A DNA stretch of 64,000 nt from LMUY01 sp964244655 (lineage in GTDB: Bacteria; Pseudomonadota; Alphaproteobacteria; Acetobacterales; Acetobacteraceae), in contig CAXTJU010000003.1 in the NCBI GenBank assembly GCA_964244655.1, forward strand, positions 1 through 64,000, in the 5' to 3' direction. Within the stretch, counting starts at the first letter, position 1. Each line of letters begins with the position of its first letter. This document shows positions 27,351-36,230 of this stretch, in pieces. The notes under the pieces are model-generated. The model had not been told where the DNA came from and did not search any database. It worked only from the letters and a program-made list of their open reading frames with translations. The translations under genes and the position numbers were made by a program.

Positions 27351-28646
27351 ATGACCCAGCAAAGCGCCCCGACCCTTTCGCAGCGTTTCTTCTCCGCCCC
27401 CCTGGCTGAAACAGACCCGGCGCTCGCTGCCGTGCTCGGGGCCGAATTGGCTCGCCAGCAGGACGGCATCGAGCTGATCGCGAGCGAGAACATCGTTTCC
27501 CGCGCCGTGCTGGAAGCGCAAGGCTCCGTACTGACCAACAAGTACGCCGAGGGCTACCCTGGCCGCCGCTACTACGGCGGCTGCACGGAGGTGGACGTGG
27601 CCGAGCAACTGGCCATCGACCGCGCCAAGCAGCTGTTCGGCTGCGGCTTCGCCAACGTGCAGCCGCACTCGGGCGCGCAGGCCAACCAGGCGGTGTTCCT
27701 GGCCATGCTCAAGCCGGGCGACACCATCCTCGGCATGAGCCTGGCGGCGGGCGGCCACTTGACGCACGGAGCGGCGCCCAACCTGTCAGGCAAATGGTTT
27801 CGCGCCATTCAGTATGGCGTGCGGCAGGCGGATGGGCTGCTCGACTACGAGCAGCTGGAGCAGATGGCCCATGCCGAGCGCCCCCGCATGATCATCGCGG
27901 GCGGCTCGTCTTATCCGCGCATCATCGATTTCGCTCGCATCCGCGCCGTGGCGGACGCGGTCGGTGCATTGTTCCTGGTCGATATGGCGCACTACGCTGG
28001 GCTGGTCGCAGCCGGCGTGTACCCTTCGCCCTTGCCGCACGCCCACGTGGTGACAACCACCACCCACAAAACATTGCGCGGCCCCCGTGGCGGCATGGTC
28101 CTGACCAACGATGAGGATTTGGCAAAGAAGGTGAACTCTGCCGTGTTCCCCGGCCTGCAAGGCGGCCCGCTGATGCACGTGATCGCGGGCAAGGCGGCGG
28201 CGTTTGGCGAGGCTTTGCGGCCGGAGTTCCGCACCTACCAGAAGGTAGTGGCTGAGAATGCCCGCGTGCTGGGCGAAACGCTGCTGGAACACGGCTGCGA
28301 CATCGTGACTGGCGGCACCGACTGCCACTTGGTGCTGGTCGATCTGCGGCCGAAGCGCACCACTGGCAAGGCAGCGGAGGCGAGCCTGGAGCGCGCCGGC
28401 ATAACCGCCAACAAGAACGCCATCCCGTTCGACCCGGCCAAGCCCGCCATCACCAGCGGCATCCGCTTGGGAAGCCCGGCGGCCACCACCCGCGGCTTCG
28501 GCCCGGCGGAGTTCCGCCAGGTGGGCGAGATGATCAACGAGGTGCTGGAAGGCCTGTCCCGCTCCAACGATGGCAGCAATGCGGCGGTGGAGCAGGCGGT
28601 GGCGGAGCGGGTGCGGCAGCTCTGCGCGCGATTTCCGATCTACTGA
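27351..28646 (+). CDS. glyA: serine hydroxymethyltransferase
   Basis: GlyA interconverts serine and glycine with tetrahydrofolate and is the main source of one-carbon units. The 431-residue PLP enzyme has the cofactor lysine K240 in TTTTHKTLRGPRGG, plus ELIASEN and KYAEGYPG(R)RYYGG. ATG 27351 is the normal family start; the frame is open upstream from 27240. It leads the glyA-nrdR-rib-nusB-thiL operon. The glycine cleavage gene gcvT near the window end acts on the same metabolite pool. Confidence 0.97.
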   Translation: MTQQSAPTLSQRFFSAPLAETDPALAAVLGAELARQQDGIELIASENIVSRAVLEAQGSVLTNKYAEGYPGRRYYGGCTEVDVAEQLAIDRAKQLFGCGFANVQPHSGAQANQAVFLAMLKPGDTILGMSLAAGGHLTHGAAPNLSGKWFRAIQYGVRQADGLLDYEQLEQMAHAERPRMIIAGGSSYPRIIDFARIRAVADAVGALFLVDMAHYAGLVAAGVYPSPLPHAHVVTTTTHKTLRGPRGGMVLTNDEDLAKKVNSAVFPGLQGGPLMHVIAGKAAAFGEALRPEFRTYQKVVAENARVLGETLLEHGCDIVTGGTDCHLVLVDLRPKRTTGKAAEASLERAGITANKNAIPFDPAKPAITSGIRLGSPAATTRGFGPAEFRQVGEMINEVLEGLSRSNDGSNAAVEQAVAERVRQLCARFPIY

Positions 28647-28658
28647 GCTGATGGCGGC

Positions 28659-29120
28659 ATGAGGTGCCCCTTCTGCGGTCATGACGACACCCAGGTGAAG
28701 GACAGCCGTCCCACTGAGGACTCAGCTGCCATCCGCCGCCGTCGCTCCTGCATCGGCTGCGGCCAGCGCTTCACCACCGTCGAGCGGGTGCAGTTGCGCG
28801 AACTGACGGTGCTGAAATCGGACGGCCGCCGGGTCGCGTTCGACCGGGACAAGCTGGCCCGCTCCGTCCGTATCGCGCTGCGCAAGCGGCCGGTGGACGA
28901 AGAGCGGATGGAGCGCATCGTCACCGGCATCGTCCGTCAGCTGGAAGCCTCCGGCGAGAACGACATCCCGTCCAAGCAAGTGGGCGAACTGGTGATGGAG
29001 ACGCTGAAGGAGGTGGATGCCGTGGCCTACGTCCGCTTCGCCAGCGTGTACCGCAACTTCCGCGAGGCCAAAGATTTCGAGGCCTTCCTTGGCTCACTGG
29101 ACGAACCTACATCGGCATAG
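28659..29120 (+). CDS. nrdR: transcriptional repressor NrdR
   Basis: NrdR is an ATP/dATP-sensing repressor of ribonucleotide reductase genes. The 153-residue protein has an N-terminal zinc ribbon with C3, C6, C31 and C34, then an ATP-cone domain (LTVLKSDGRRVAFDRDKLARSV onward). It sits between glyA and ribD with a one-base overlap (TAGTG) to ribD, the standard alphaproteobacterial order. Confidence 0.96.
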   Translation: MRCPFCGHDDTQVKDSRPTEDSAAIRRRRSCIGCGQRFTTVERVQLRELTVLKSDGRRVAFDRDKLARSVRIALRKRPVDEERMERIVTGIVRQLEASGENDIPSKQVGELVMETLKEVDAVAYVRFASVYRNFREAKDFEAFLGSLDEPTSA

Positions 29121-30214
29121 TGCCTGACCCGTCCCACATGCGCGCCGCCTTGGCGCTCGCCCGCCGCGGGTTGGGCGTCACCTGGCCCAATCCATCCGTT
29201 GGCTGCATCATCGTCAAGGACGGGCAGGTGGTGGGCCGCGGCCGCACGGCAGATGGCGGGCGTCCCCATGCCGAGATGGCAGCGCTTGCGATGGCGGGTG
29301 AGGCGGCCCAGGGCGCCGATGCCTATGTGACGCTGGAGCCGTGCAGCCATACGGGGCAGACGCCGCCTTGCACGGCGGCGCTGATCGCCGCCAGGGTGGC
29401 CCGTGTGATCGTGGCCGGACATGACCCTGACCCGCGGGTCAACGGCGCTGGCCTTGCCCAGTTGCGGCAGGCCGGCGTGACGGTGATCACCGGCGTGCTG
29501 GCGGTGGAGGCGGATGCGCTGCAGGCCGGGTTCCTGTGCCGGGTCCATCATGGCCGCCCGCTGGTGACGTTGAAGCTTGCGAGCACGCTGGACGGCAAGA
29601 TCGCCACGCGGAGCGGCGAGAGCCAGTGGATCACCGGCGCGCCAGCGCGGCAGGCGGCGCACGTCCTGCGTGGCCAGAGCGATGCGGTGATGGTCGGCGT
29701 GCATACCGCGCTGGCAGACAATCCGGAGCTTACCTGCCGTATTCCTGGCTACCGCACGGTTCCGACGGTAAGGATCGTGGTGGACAGCCATCTCCGTACT
29801 AGCCTGACGAGCCGGTTGGTGGCCACTGCAGCCACGGATCCAACCTGGGTGCTGCATCGCGGCGGCGTCACGCCCGAGCGACGGGACGCGTTCACCGGCG
29901 CAGGCGTGCGATTGTTCGAGGTGGCGGGCGGTGAGCGCGGGGTGGATCTGCGCGCCGGGTTCGCGGCCCTGGGTGCGGCAGGCCTGACACGGGTGCTGGT
30001 GGAGGGCGGGGCGCAACTTGCCGCCGGGCTGCTGCGGGACGGACTGGTGGACCGGATCGCTTGGTTCCACGCGCCTGCGATCATGGGCGGGGACGGCTGG
30101 CCGGCGGCGCAGGGGTTCGGCGTGCAAACCTTGGCCGCCATGCCGCGCTTTGTCCGGCGCAGCGCCAGGCCAATAGGGGACGACATGCTGAGCGAATACG
30201 AAAGAGCCGCCTGA
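29120..30214 (+). CDS. ribD: bifunctional riboflavin deaminase/reductase RibD
   Basis: RibD deaminates the GTP-derived pyrimidine and then reduces its ribosyl side chain in riboflavin synthesis. The 364-residue protein has an N-terminal zinc deaminase domain (HAEMAAL, then EPCSHTGQTPPC) and a C-terminal NADPH reductase domain from about residue 147 (TLKLASTLDGKIA, VEGGAQLAAGLL). It begins with GTG overlapping the nrdR stop and is joined to ribE by TGATG. Confidence 0.95.
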   Translation: MPDPSHMRAALALARRGLGVTWPNPSVGCIIVKDGQVVGRGRTADGGRPHAEMAALAMAGEAAQGADAYVTLEPCSHTGQTPPCTAALIAARVARVIVAGHDPDPRVNGAGLAQLRQAGVTVITGVLAVEADALQAGFLCRVHHGRPLVTLKLASTLDGKIATRSGESQWITGAPARQAAHVLRGQSDAVMVGVHTALADNPELTCRIPGYRTVPTVRIVVDSHLRTSLTSRLVATAATDPTWVLHRGGVTPERRDAFTGAGVRLFEVAGGERGVDLRAGFAALGAAGLTRVLVEGGAQLAAGLLRDGLVDRIAWFHAPAIMGGDGWPAAQGFGVQTLAAMPRFVRRSARPIGDDMLSEYERAA

Positions 30215-30807
30215 TGTTTACCGGCATCATCTCCGCCGTCGGGCGGGTGCGCAGCGTCGAGCCGATCGCGGACGGGCGAGACATGCGGCTGGTCATAGAG
30301 CAGGCCTGGGACGCACCGCCGGCGCTGGGCGCTTCCATCGCCTGTTCCGGCTGCTGCCTGACGGCGGTGGCCCTCGGGCCGGACTGGTTCGCGGTCGATG
30401 CCTCGGGGGAGACGTTGACGCACACCGTGCTCGGCCAATGGCAGCCTGGCACCCGGGTCAACCTGGAGCGTGCCCTGCGGATGGGCGACGAACTGGGCGG
30501 CCACATCGTCTCCGGCCACGTGGACGGGGTGGGCGAGATCACATTCCGCGGGGTGGAGAACGCTTCCACCCGGTTCCGCATCCGCGTGCCGGCTGAGCTG
30601 GCACGCTTCATCGCACCCAAGGGCAGCGTGGCGCTGAATGGCATCTCGCTTACGGTGAACGAGGTGGAAGGCGACGTGTTCGGCGTGAACATTATCCCGC
30701 ACACGTTTGAGAACACCGATTTGGCTGACTGGCTTCCCGGCAGCGCCATCAACGTCGAGATCGACACGCTGGCCCGCTACGTGGCGCGCTTGGCTGAAAC
30801 CGCGTAG
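30214..30807 (+). CDS. ribE: riboflavin synthase alpha subunit
   Basis: RibE dismutates two lumazines to riboflavin and the pyrimidine precursor. The 197-residue protein has the two tandem lumazine-binding barrels expected; it begins MFTGIISAVG, with ASIACSGCCLT in the first half and GHIVSGHVDGVG and VALNGISLTVN in the second. The true start, ATG 30214, overlaps the ribD stop; the frame is open upstream inside ribD. Confidence 0.96.
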   Translation: MFTGIISAVGRVRSVEPIADGRDMRLVIEQAWDAPPALGASIACSGCCLTAVALGPDWFAVDASGETLTHTVLGQWQPGTRVNLERALRMGDELGGHIVSGHVDGVGEITFRGVENASTRFRIRVPAELARFIAPKGSVALNGISLTVNEVEGDVFGVNIIPHTFENTDLADWLPGSAINVEIDTLARYVARLAETA

Positions 30808-30816
30808 GACGGGGCC

Positions 30817-31941
30817 ATGGATGAACTCAAGCAGGCCTCGCTGCGGGACTACATCACCAGTGCGGCCGACATCATCGAGGAAGCGCGCGCCGGGCGCATG
30901 TTCATCCTGGTGGACGACGAGGACCGTGAGAACGAGGGCGATCTCGTCATTCCCGCCCAGTTCGCCACGCCGGACGCGATCAACTTCATGGCCCGCCATG
31001 CCCGCGGCCTGATCTGCCTTGCGCTGACCGGGCGCCGCGTGGAGCAGCTTGATCTGCCGCTCATGGCGCAAGCCAACGGCACCCGGCACCAGACCGCCTT
31101 CACCGTGTCGATCGAAGCGCGGGAAGGGGTCACCACCGGCATCTCCGCCTACGACCGCGCGCACACGATCGCGGTGGCGATCAACCCGGAGATGGGGCGG
31201 GACCAGATCACCACGCCGGGCCACGTGTTCCCGCTGATGGCGCGCGAGGGTGGCGCGCTGATCCGCGCCGGGCATACGGAAGCGGCGGTGGACATCGCGC
31301 GCCTGGCCGGGCTGAATCCGTCCGGCGTGATCTGCGAGGTGATGAACGAGGACGGCTCCATGGCCCGGTTGCCAGACCTGGTAGCTTTCGCGCAGCACCA
31401 CAACCTCAAGCTCGGCACCATCGAGAGCCTGATCGCCCACCGTCGCCGCACGGAGCAACTGGTGCGCCGGGTGGAGGAGGGCGTGATGCGTCACGTCGAG
31501 GGTGGTGACTGGCAGATGTTCGTCTATGCCAACACGGTCGAGTACGCCGAGCACTTGGTGCTGGTGAAGGGCGACCTGGCCAGCGGCCCGCCACCGCTGG
31601 TGCGGGTGCACGCAGTCGATCTGATGAGTGACATGCTGGGTGGTCCGCATCCAAGCGGCCTGCACAGCGCCATGCGCGCCATCGCCGCCGAGGGCCGCGG
31701 CGCCGTGGTGCTGATCCGCGAGGCGATTCCGACCTCCCTGTCGGAGCGGGTAAAACGGATGGGCAACAGCCCGCTCACCGTCCAGTCGCTGCGGGATTAC
31801 GGTGTCGGCGCCCAAATTCTGGTCGATCTCGGCGTCAGGGACATGGTGTTGCTGTCCAACACGCACCGGACGGTCGTGGGACTGGAAGCTTACGGGCTGA
31901 ACATCATCAGCCAGCGCCCGATCGATGGCGCGGCTGAGTGA
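30817..31941 (+). CDS. ribBX: RibBX: DHBP synthase with a GTP cyclohydrolase II-like domain lacking zinc cysteines
   Basis: The N-terminal half (about 1-210) is 3,4-dihydroxy-2-butanone-4-phosphate synthase, with DDEDRENEGDL and HTEAAVDIARLAGL, making the four-carbon unit of riboflavin. The C-terminal half (about 215-374) aligns with GTP cyclohydrolase II, but where that enzyme has its zinc cysteines (SECLTGD...RCDCG) this reads VHAVDLMSDMLGGPHPSG with no cysteine. It therefore matches the proteobacterial RibBX form, whose second domain is not a cyclohydrolase. A separate ribA must be elsewhere. It overlaps ribH by 4 nt. Confidence 0.92.
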   Translation: MDELKQASLRDYITSAADIIEEARAGRMFILVDDEDRENEGDLVIPAQFATPDAINFMARHARGLICLALTGRRVEQLDLPLMAQANGTRHQTAFTVSIEAREGVTTGISAYDRAHTIAVAINPEMGRDQITTPGHVFPLMAREGGALIRAGHTEAAVDIARLAGLNPSGVICEVMNEDGSMARLPDLVAFAQHHNLKLGTIESLIAHRRRTEQLVRRVEEGVMRHVEGGDWQMFVYANTVEYAEHLVLVKGDLASGPPPLVRVHAVDLMSDMLGGPHPSGLHSAMRAIAAEGRGAVVLIREAIPTSLSERVKRMGNSPLTVQSLRDYGVGAQILVDLGVRDMVLLSNTHRTVVGLEAYGLNIISQRPIDGAAE

Positions 31942-32420
31942 GCACGATCGACGCGCCATGGCCGACCGCGCCGGCGATGGAGGGGCCAGCGCCCCGCATG
32001 TTGGTGGTTCGGGCGCCATACTACCAGGTCGTAGTGGATGGCATGACGGAAGCGGCGCTGCACATCCTCCGCGAGGCTCAGGCTGACTCCATGGTGCTGG
32101 ACGTGGCTGGGGCATACGAGTTGCCTCAGGCTATCCGAATCGCCCTGCGCGGACGCGAACGGTTCGATGGGTTCATTGCTCTTGGCTGTGTTGTTCGTGG
32201 GGAAACAGACCATTACGACTTCATTTGCGCGGCGAGCATGAACGGCCTGATGGATGTCGCCCTGCAATACGGCATCGCACTCGGCACCGGTCTGCTGACG
32301 GTGGACACGCTGGCGCAGGCCGTGGCGCGCTCCGGGCCGGACGGCCACAACAAGGGAGCTGAGGCGGCCGTGGCCGCCTTGCGCCAGGTGGACGCCATGC
32401 GGCGGCTCGGCGCTGCTTGA
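31938..32420 (+). CDS. ribH: 6,7-dimethyl-8-ribityllumazine synthase
   Basis: RibH condenses the butanone phosphate from RibBX with the pyrimidine from RibD, forming the lumazine used by RibE. The 160-residue protein has the signature GCVVRGETDHYDFI with the general-acid histidine, and AYELPQAIRIAL for pyrimidine binding. The first 15 residues are an extra low-complexity tail. GTG at 31938 overlaps the ribBX stop (GTGA), and the stop overlaps the nusB start (TGATG). Confidence 0.95.
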   Translation: MSTIDAPWPTAPAMEGPAPRMLVVRAPYYQVVVDGMTEAALHILREAQADSMVLDVAGAYELPQAIRIALRGRERFDGFIALGCVVRGETDHYDFICAASMNGLMDVALQYGIALGTGLLTVDTLAQAVARSGPDGHNKGAEAAVAALRQVDAMRRLGAA

Positions 32421-32911
32421 TGGGCAAGCCGCCGCCCCGCAGCCGGCCACGCACCGCCAGCCGCGTCGCCGCCGTGCAGGCGCTGTTCCAGTCGGAACAG
32501 ACCGGCGAGACGGTGGAGACCATCGTGGACCAGTTCATCCGCCACCGCCTGGGCGAGTTGCCCGGCTCCGGCGGCTTCGAGGAGGGCCGCGCGCCCGACG
32601 CGGACGCCAAGCTGTTCGGCCGTATCGTCCGCGCCGCCGTGCTGGGACAAGACCAGCTGGACGCTCTCGTGTCGGAGTCGCTGCCGCCTGAATGGCCGTT
32701 CGCCCGGCTCGACCCGGTACTGCGTGCCCTGCTGCGGGCTGCCGGCGCGGAGTTGGGCATGGCGGACGGCCCGCCCGCCCGGGTCGTGATCAACGAATAC
32801 TTGGACGTGGCGCACGGCTTCTTCACCGGCGAGGAGCCGCGCATGGCCAATGGGCTGCTTGACCGGATGGCCAGGGCCCTCCGCGCAGGCGACTTCCAGG
32901 CTGCCGTGTGA
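32420..32911 (+). CDS. nusB: transcription antitermination factor NusB
   Basis: NusB binds boxA RNA with S10 (NusE) to support rRNA antitermination. The 163-residue all-helical protein begins with a basic stretch and TASRVAAVQALFQSEQTGE and has RVVINEYLDVAHGFFTGEEPRMANGLLDRMA near the C-terminus. The ATG at 32420 overlaps the ribH stop; a TTG three bases earlier is also in frame. It overlaps thiL by 4 nt. Confidence 0.93.
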   Translation: MGKPPPRSRPRTASRVAAVQALFQSEQTGETVETIVDQFIRHRLGELPGSGGFEEGRAPDADAKLFGRIVRAAVLGQDQLDALVSESLPPEWPFARLDPVLRALLRAAGAELGMADGPPARVVINEYLDVAHGFFTGEEPRMANGLLDRMARALRAGDFQAAV

Positions 32912-33837
32912 CGCTGAAACCAGAATTCGACCGCATTGCCCGGCACTTCCGCCCGCTGGCTGGGCCAGGCGCTTTAGACTTGGTGGACGACGGCGCCGTG
33001 TTTGCCCCGCCGCCGGGGCGCGAGTTAGTGATGACAGCAGATGCCATGGTGGAGGGCGTGCATTTCCTTCCGGGCACCGCGCCTGATTTGGTCGCGCGCA
33101 AGCTGTTGCGGGTCAACCTCTCGGACCTGGCGGCGATGGGTGCCGCCCCGCTCGGCTATCTTGTGACGATCTCCGTGCCACGGACGCTCGGGGAGCACTG
33201 GTTCGCCGGGTTCGCTGCCGGGCTGGCGCTGGACCAGGCAGCATTCGGCATTTCCCTCCTTGGCGGCGACACCACGGAGACACCGGGCTCGCTGACCCTG
33301 TCATTGACTGCGGTGGGGCACGTTGCGCCGGGTGCGGCGATCCTGCGTTCGGGCGCGCGCTCGGGTGACGACCTCTGGGTCACCGGCACGATCGGCGACG
33401 GCGCGCTCGGCTTGCATGCCGCGCGTGGCGAGGTGGAAGACCCGGACGGCCACCTCCGCCGCCGCTACGAGCTGCCCACCCCTCGGCTCGGCCTGCCACT
33501 TGCCGGCTGGGCGCGGGCGGCGATGGACGTGTCGGACGGGTTGTTCCAGGACCTCGGCCACATCTGCCGCGCCAGCGGGGTGGCCGCCGTGGTGGAGGCA
33601 GCGCGCATCCCGCTCTCCCCCCAGGCCGAAGCCGCCGGGCCGGACTGGCGCGAGACGGCCTGGATCGGCGGCGACGACTACGAGTTGCTGCTGGCCGCTC
33701 CGCCCGGGCTTGATCTTCCATCGGGGCTGGACGCGACGCTGATCGGGTATTTCGAGCCGGGGCAGGGCGTTGTGGTCCTCGGCGCAAATGGCGAGGCGTT
33801 GCCGCTCGCCGGGCGAGGCTGGAGCCATTTCGCCTGA
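32908..33837 (+). CDS. thiL: thiamine-monophosphate kinase
   Basis: ThiL phosphorylates thiamine monophosphate to the active cofactor thiamine diphosphate. The 309-residue protein of the PurM/ThiL ATPase fold has metal-binding acidic motifs: DLVDDGAVF, ADAMVEGVHF and LGGDTTE, and later AMDVSDGLFQDL. It begins with GTG overlapping the nusB stop and is the last gene of the glyA operon; a stem-loop follows. Confidence 0.94.
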   Translation: MTLKPEFDRIARHFRPLAGPGALDLVDDGAVFAPPPGRELVMTADAMVEGVHFLPGTAPDLVARKLLRVNLSDLAAMGAAPLGYLVTISVPRTLGEHWFAGFAAGLALDQAAFGISLLGGDTTETPGSLTLSLTAVGHVAPGAAILRSGARSGDDLWVTGTIGDGALGLHAARGEVEDPDGHLRRRYELPTPRLGLPLAGWARAAMDVSDGLFQDLGHICRASGVAAVVEAARIPLSPQAEAAGPDWRETAWIGGDDYELLLAAPPGLDLPSGLDATLIGYFEPGQGVVVLGANGEALPLAGRGWSHFA

Positions 33838-33854
33838 ACCCATCGCGGGTCAGG
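33833..33854. terminator. stem-loop between convergent thiL and MFS genes
   Basis: CCTGA-A-CCC (33833-33841) pairs with GGGTCAGG (33847-33854) to make an 8 bp stem with one bulged A and a 5-base loop. It covers the thiL and MFS stop codons. No clear T run follows on either strand, so it may be a compact bidirectional terminator or an RNA stability element. Confidence 0.45.
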
Positions 33855-35130
33855 CAGCTTCTTTTGGCAGTGCGGCCTCAGCTTCAGCCGCTCGAACAGG
33901 ATCGGCAGCACCCATGCTTACCGGCAAGCGATCGTGCTTCGTGAGATAGCAGAATCCAACAGCCGCGGCGGCCAAGCCTGCGGCTGCGCCAACGCCCAGC
34001 GCCCAGCGGGGGCCGAGCGCGTCGGCGACCCAGCCGATGACCGGCGCCCCGAGCGGCGTGCCGCCCAACGTGATGGCGAGGAGGATCGCGATCACGCGGC
34101 CACGCATGGCGGGCGCGGTCGAGAGCTGAACCAGGCTGATCGCGCCGGTGGTCAAGGTTTGCGCTGACACGCCGACCAGGATGAGGGCCAGGCCAAACAG
34201 CCGCCAGTTCGGCATGAATGCGGCCAACGCGAGACCCAGCCCGAACATGGACGCACCGCCTGCCAGCAGCCTCATATCTGGCTTCGGCCGCCGGGCAGAC
34301 AGGAGGGCGCCGACGATCGACCCGATCGCCATGGTCGAGGTCAGCAACCCGTATCGGGCCGCCCCACCGTGGAAGACTGTCACGGACATGGTTGAGATGA
34401 AGATTGGGAAATTGAGTCCGAAGGTGCCGATCAGGAACAGCATGAGCAGCACCGCCTTCAGGTCAGGCCGCCTCCCGACATAGCGGAAACCCTCGGCGAA
34501 GCTGCCCCGGCTCCGGCTGGCTTTGCTGCCCGCATGAAGCTCGCCCACGCGCAGCAGGCACAGCGAGCAGAGCACGGCTGCGAAGGAAGCCGCGTTGATC
34601 AAGAACACCCAGCCAGTGCCCACGGCGGCGATGAGCGTGCCCGCGATGGCCGGGCCGATCAGCCGTGCAGCGTTGAACGACGTCGAATTGAGCGCCACGG
34701 CGTTCGACAGGTCGGCTTCGCCCACCAGTTCCGAGACAAAGGTTTGGCGGGCCGGCGCATCGAACGCGGCGGCGCAGCCCAGCAGGAACGCGAACACGTA
34801 CACGTGCCACAACTGGACGAGCCCGGCGATGGTGAGGATGCCCAAGGCGAGGGCCAGCACTCCCATGGCCGCTTGCGTGGCGAGCAGGAGCCGCCGCCGG
34901 TCGAGATGGTCGGCCGCGAACCCCGTCAAGGGCAGCAGGAGCAGCTGCGGCCCGTACTGGAGCGCCATGACCACGCCTACCGCTGTCGCATTGTTGTGGG
35001 TCAGCTCGGTGAGCACGAGCCAGTCCTGGGCGGTGCGCTGCATCCAAGTCCCCACGTTGGAAACGATTGCCCCACCGGCCCAGACCCGGTAGTTGCGGCC
35101 GCCCAGGGACCGAAAGGTGCTTTTCAACAA
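33850..35130 (-). CDS. MFS transporter (MFS_3 / EntS-like)
   Basis: This is a major-facilitator exporter with about twelve helices. The N-terminal STFRSLGGRNYRVWAGGAIVSNVGTWMQRTAQDWLV pattern and FAADHLDRRRLL place it in the MFS_3/enterobactin-exporter-like group; the substrate is unknown. The frame is open to 35241, inside the upstream isochorismatase gene, but family N-termini match a TTG start at 35130 or 35127; the ribosome-binding site is weak, so the start is uncertain. It is the third gene after marR and the isochorismatase-like gene, suggesting MarR-controlled efflux. Confidence 0.85.
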   Translation of the reverse strand: MLKSTFRSLGGRNYRVWAGGAIVSNVGTWMQRTAQDWLVLTELTHNNATAVGVVMALQYGPQLLLLPLTGFAADHLDRRRLLLATQAAMGVLALALGILTIAGLVQLWHVYVFAFLLGCAAAFDAPARQTFVSELVGEADLSNAVALNSTSFNAARLIGPAIAGTLIAAVGTGWVFLINAASFAAVLCSLCLLRVGELHAGSKASRSRGSFAEGFRYVGRRPDLKAVLLMLFLIGTFGLNFPIFISTMSVTVFHGGAARYGLLTSTMAIGSIVGALLSARRPKPDMRLLAGGASMFGLGLALAAFMPNWRLFGLALILVGVSAQTLTTGAISLVQLSTAPAMRGRVIAILLAITLGGTPLGAPVIGWVADALGPRWALGVGAAAGLAAAAVGFCYLTKHDRLPVSMGAADPVRAAEAEAALPKEAA

Positions 35131-35152
35131 GGAGCCAACGCTGCGGACGCCA

Positions 35153-35713
35153 TCAAACGCGGCGGTCAAGCAGGCCGATGACCTGCTCGGCCGTGCCAGT
35201 CTCGCCCAGCCGTGGGAAAATGCGGGTGATGCTGTTGGCATGGACTTCAGGGCTGACGTCGGTCATGGCGTCGATCGCGAGGGCGACGTTGAACCCAAGT
35301 TCGCGCGCGTGGCGGGCCGTCGCTTCGACACCGCCGCTGGTGGCGATGCCAGTGAGGACGACCTGCGTGACGCCCAGCTTTTTCAGGTGCTGCTCCAGGT
35401 CCGTGCCGGTGAACGCGCCGGGAGTAAGCTTAACCACCGTGTGGTCCTGCGGCTGCAAGTTCAGTTCAGGGACGAGATCGGTCCACCCGGCGGGGAAATC
35501 CTGCATGCGGGACGCCTGCTCGGTCCGGCCCGGCGGTGCGCCAGAGACGGTGACGAGCACGACTGGCAGGCCGTGCCGGCGGAACGCGTCAGCCAGGAGA
35601 CTCGCTTGCGCCACCACCTCGCCGACCGGGTGCGCGGTAGGAAGGCCGACGATGCCCTTCTGCAAGTCGATGACGACCAGGGCGGTATTCAAGTCGAGCG
35701 CCGTGAGGGGCAT
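35153..35713 (-). CDS. isochorismatase-family hydrolase-like protein, catalytic Cys absent
   Basis: This 186-residue protein has the isochorismatase (cysteine hydrolase) fold. The acidic residue D16 in VVIDLQKG and the lysine in VVKLTPGAF are in place. The position of the nucleophilic cysteine (GIxTxxCVxxTAR) reads GIATSGGVEATAR, so the amidase-type mechanism is not available, as in true isochorismatases and some uncharacterised family members. ATG 35713 has AGGAGA almost touching it, and a TTG at 35740 overlaps marR. It is cotranscribed with marR and an MFS exporter. Confidence 0.82.
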   Translation of the reverse strand: MPLTALDLNTALVVIDLQKGIVGLPTAHPVGEVVAQASLLADAFRRHGLPVVLVTVSGAPPGRTEQASRMQDFPAGWTDLVPELNLQPQDHTVVKLTPGAFTGTDLEQHLKKLGVTQVVLTGIATSGGVEATARHARELGFNVALAIDAMTDVSPEVHANSITRIFPRLGETGTAEQVIGLLDRRV

Positions 35714-35729
35714 CGCATTCTCCTGCTGC

Positions 35730-36164
35730 CTATGGTTCAACGAGGCGTTGAAGCAACCTCACGCCCGCCGCGAGCTGTTCCTGCTCCGCCGGCGCAAGAG
35801 TTGTGCGGATCGCGTGGGACAACCAATCTTTCCGGGCCGCCTGCCCAGCCTTGATCCGGTCCCGGCAGGCGGCTGTCAGGGACAGGACAGTTTGCCGTCC
35901 ATCCGCCGGATCCGGTGTGCCGCTCACTAGTCCAGCAGCCTCAAGGACAGCGACAGTGGCACCCATGGATTGCGGGCGCACACCTGCAGCCCTCGCAAGC
36001 ATCGTCACCGTCGCCGAACCTTCGCGCTCCAAAAGAGCGAGGGCTTGCATCTGGGGCCAGGTGAAATCCCCTAGGTGCGCCTCGCCCCGCAGCCGCTGCT
36101 TTAGCTTGCCCACGACGACCCGCAGGTCCCCTGCCAGCGCCGCCACGCCTGCTGCCTCGTCCAT
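35730..36164 (-). CDS. MarR-family transcriptional regulator
   Basis: This 144-residue winged-helix regulator shows the MarR pattern: FTWPQMQALALLEREGSATVTMLARAAGV, then PQSMGATVAVLEAAGLV and DPADGRQTVLSLT. It is the first gene of a minus-strand operon with an isochorismatase-like protein and an MFS exporter, which it probably autoregulates in response to an aromatic compound. The 66 bp between its start and the S41 peptidase stop must hold the promoter. Confidence 0.9.
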   Translation of the reverse strand: MDEAAGVAALAGDLRVVVGKLKQRLRGEAHLGDFTWPQMQALALLEREGSATVTMLARAAGVRPQSMGATVAVLEAAGLVSGTPDPADGRQTVLSLTAACRDRIKAGQAARKDWLSHAIRTTLAPAEQEQLAAGVRLLQRLVEP

Positions 36165-36230
36165 AAGTCGCAGCCTAGCAGGTCAGAAGGAAGACTACAA
36201 AGGTTTCCTTGCTATTGCGGCGACCCTCGT

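Noticed and set aside
33850..35241. A longer MFS protein starting at 35241
   Set aside because: The extra 37 residues lie inside the isochorismatase-like gene and do not resemble MFS N-termini.
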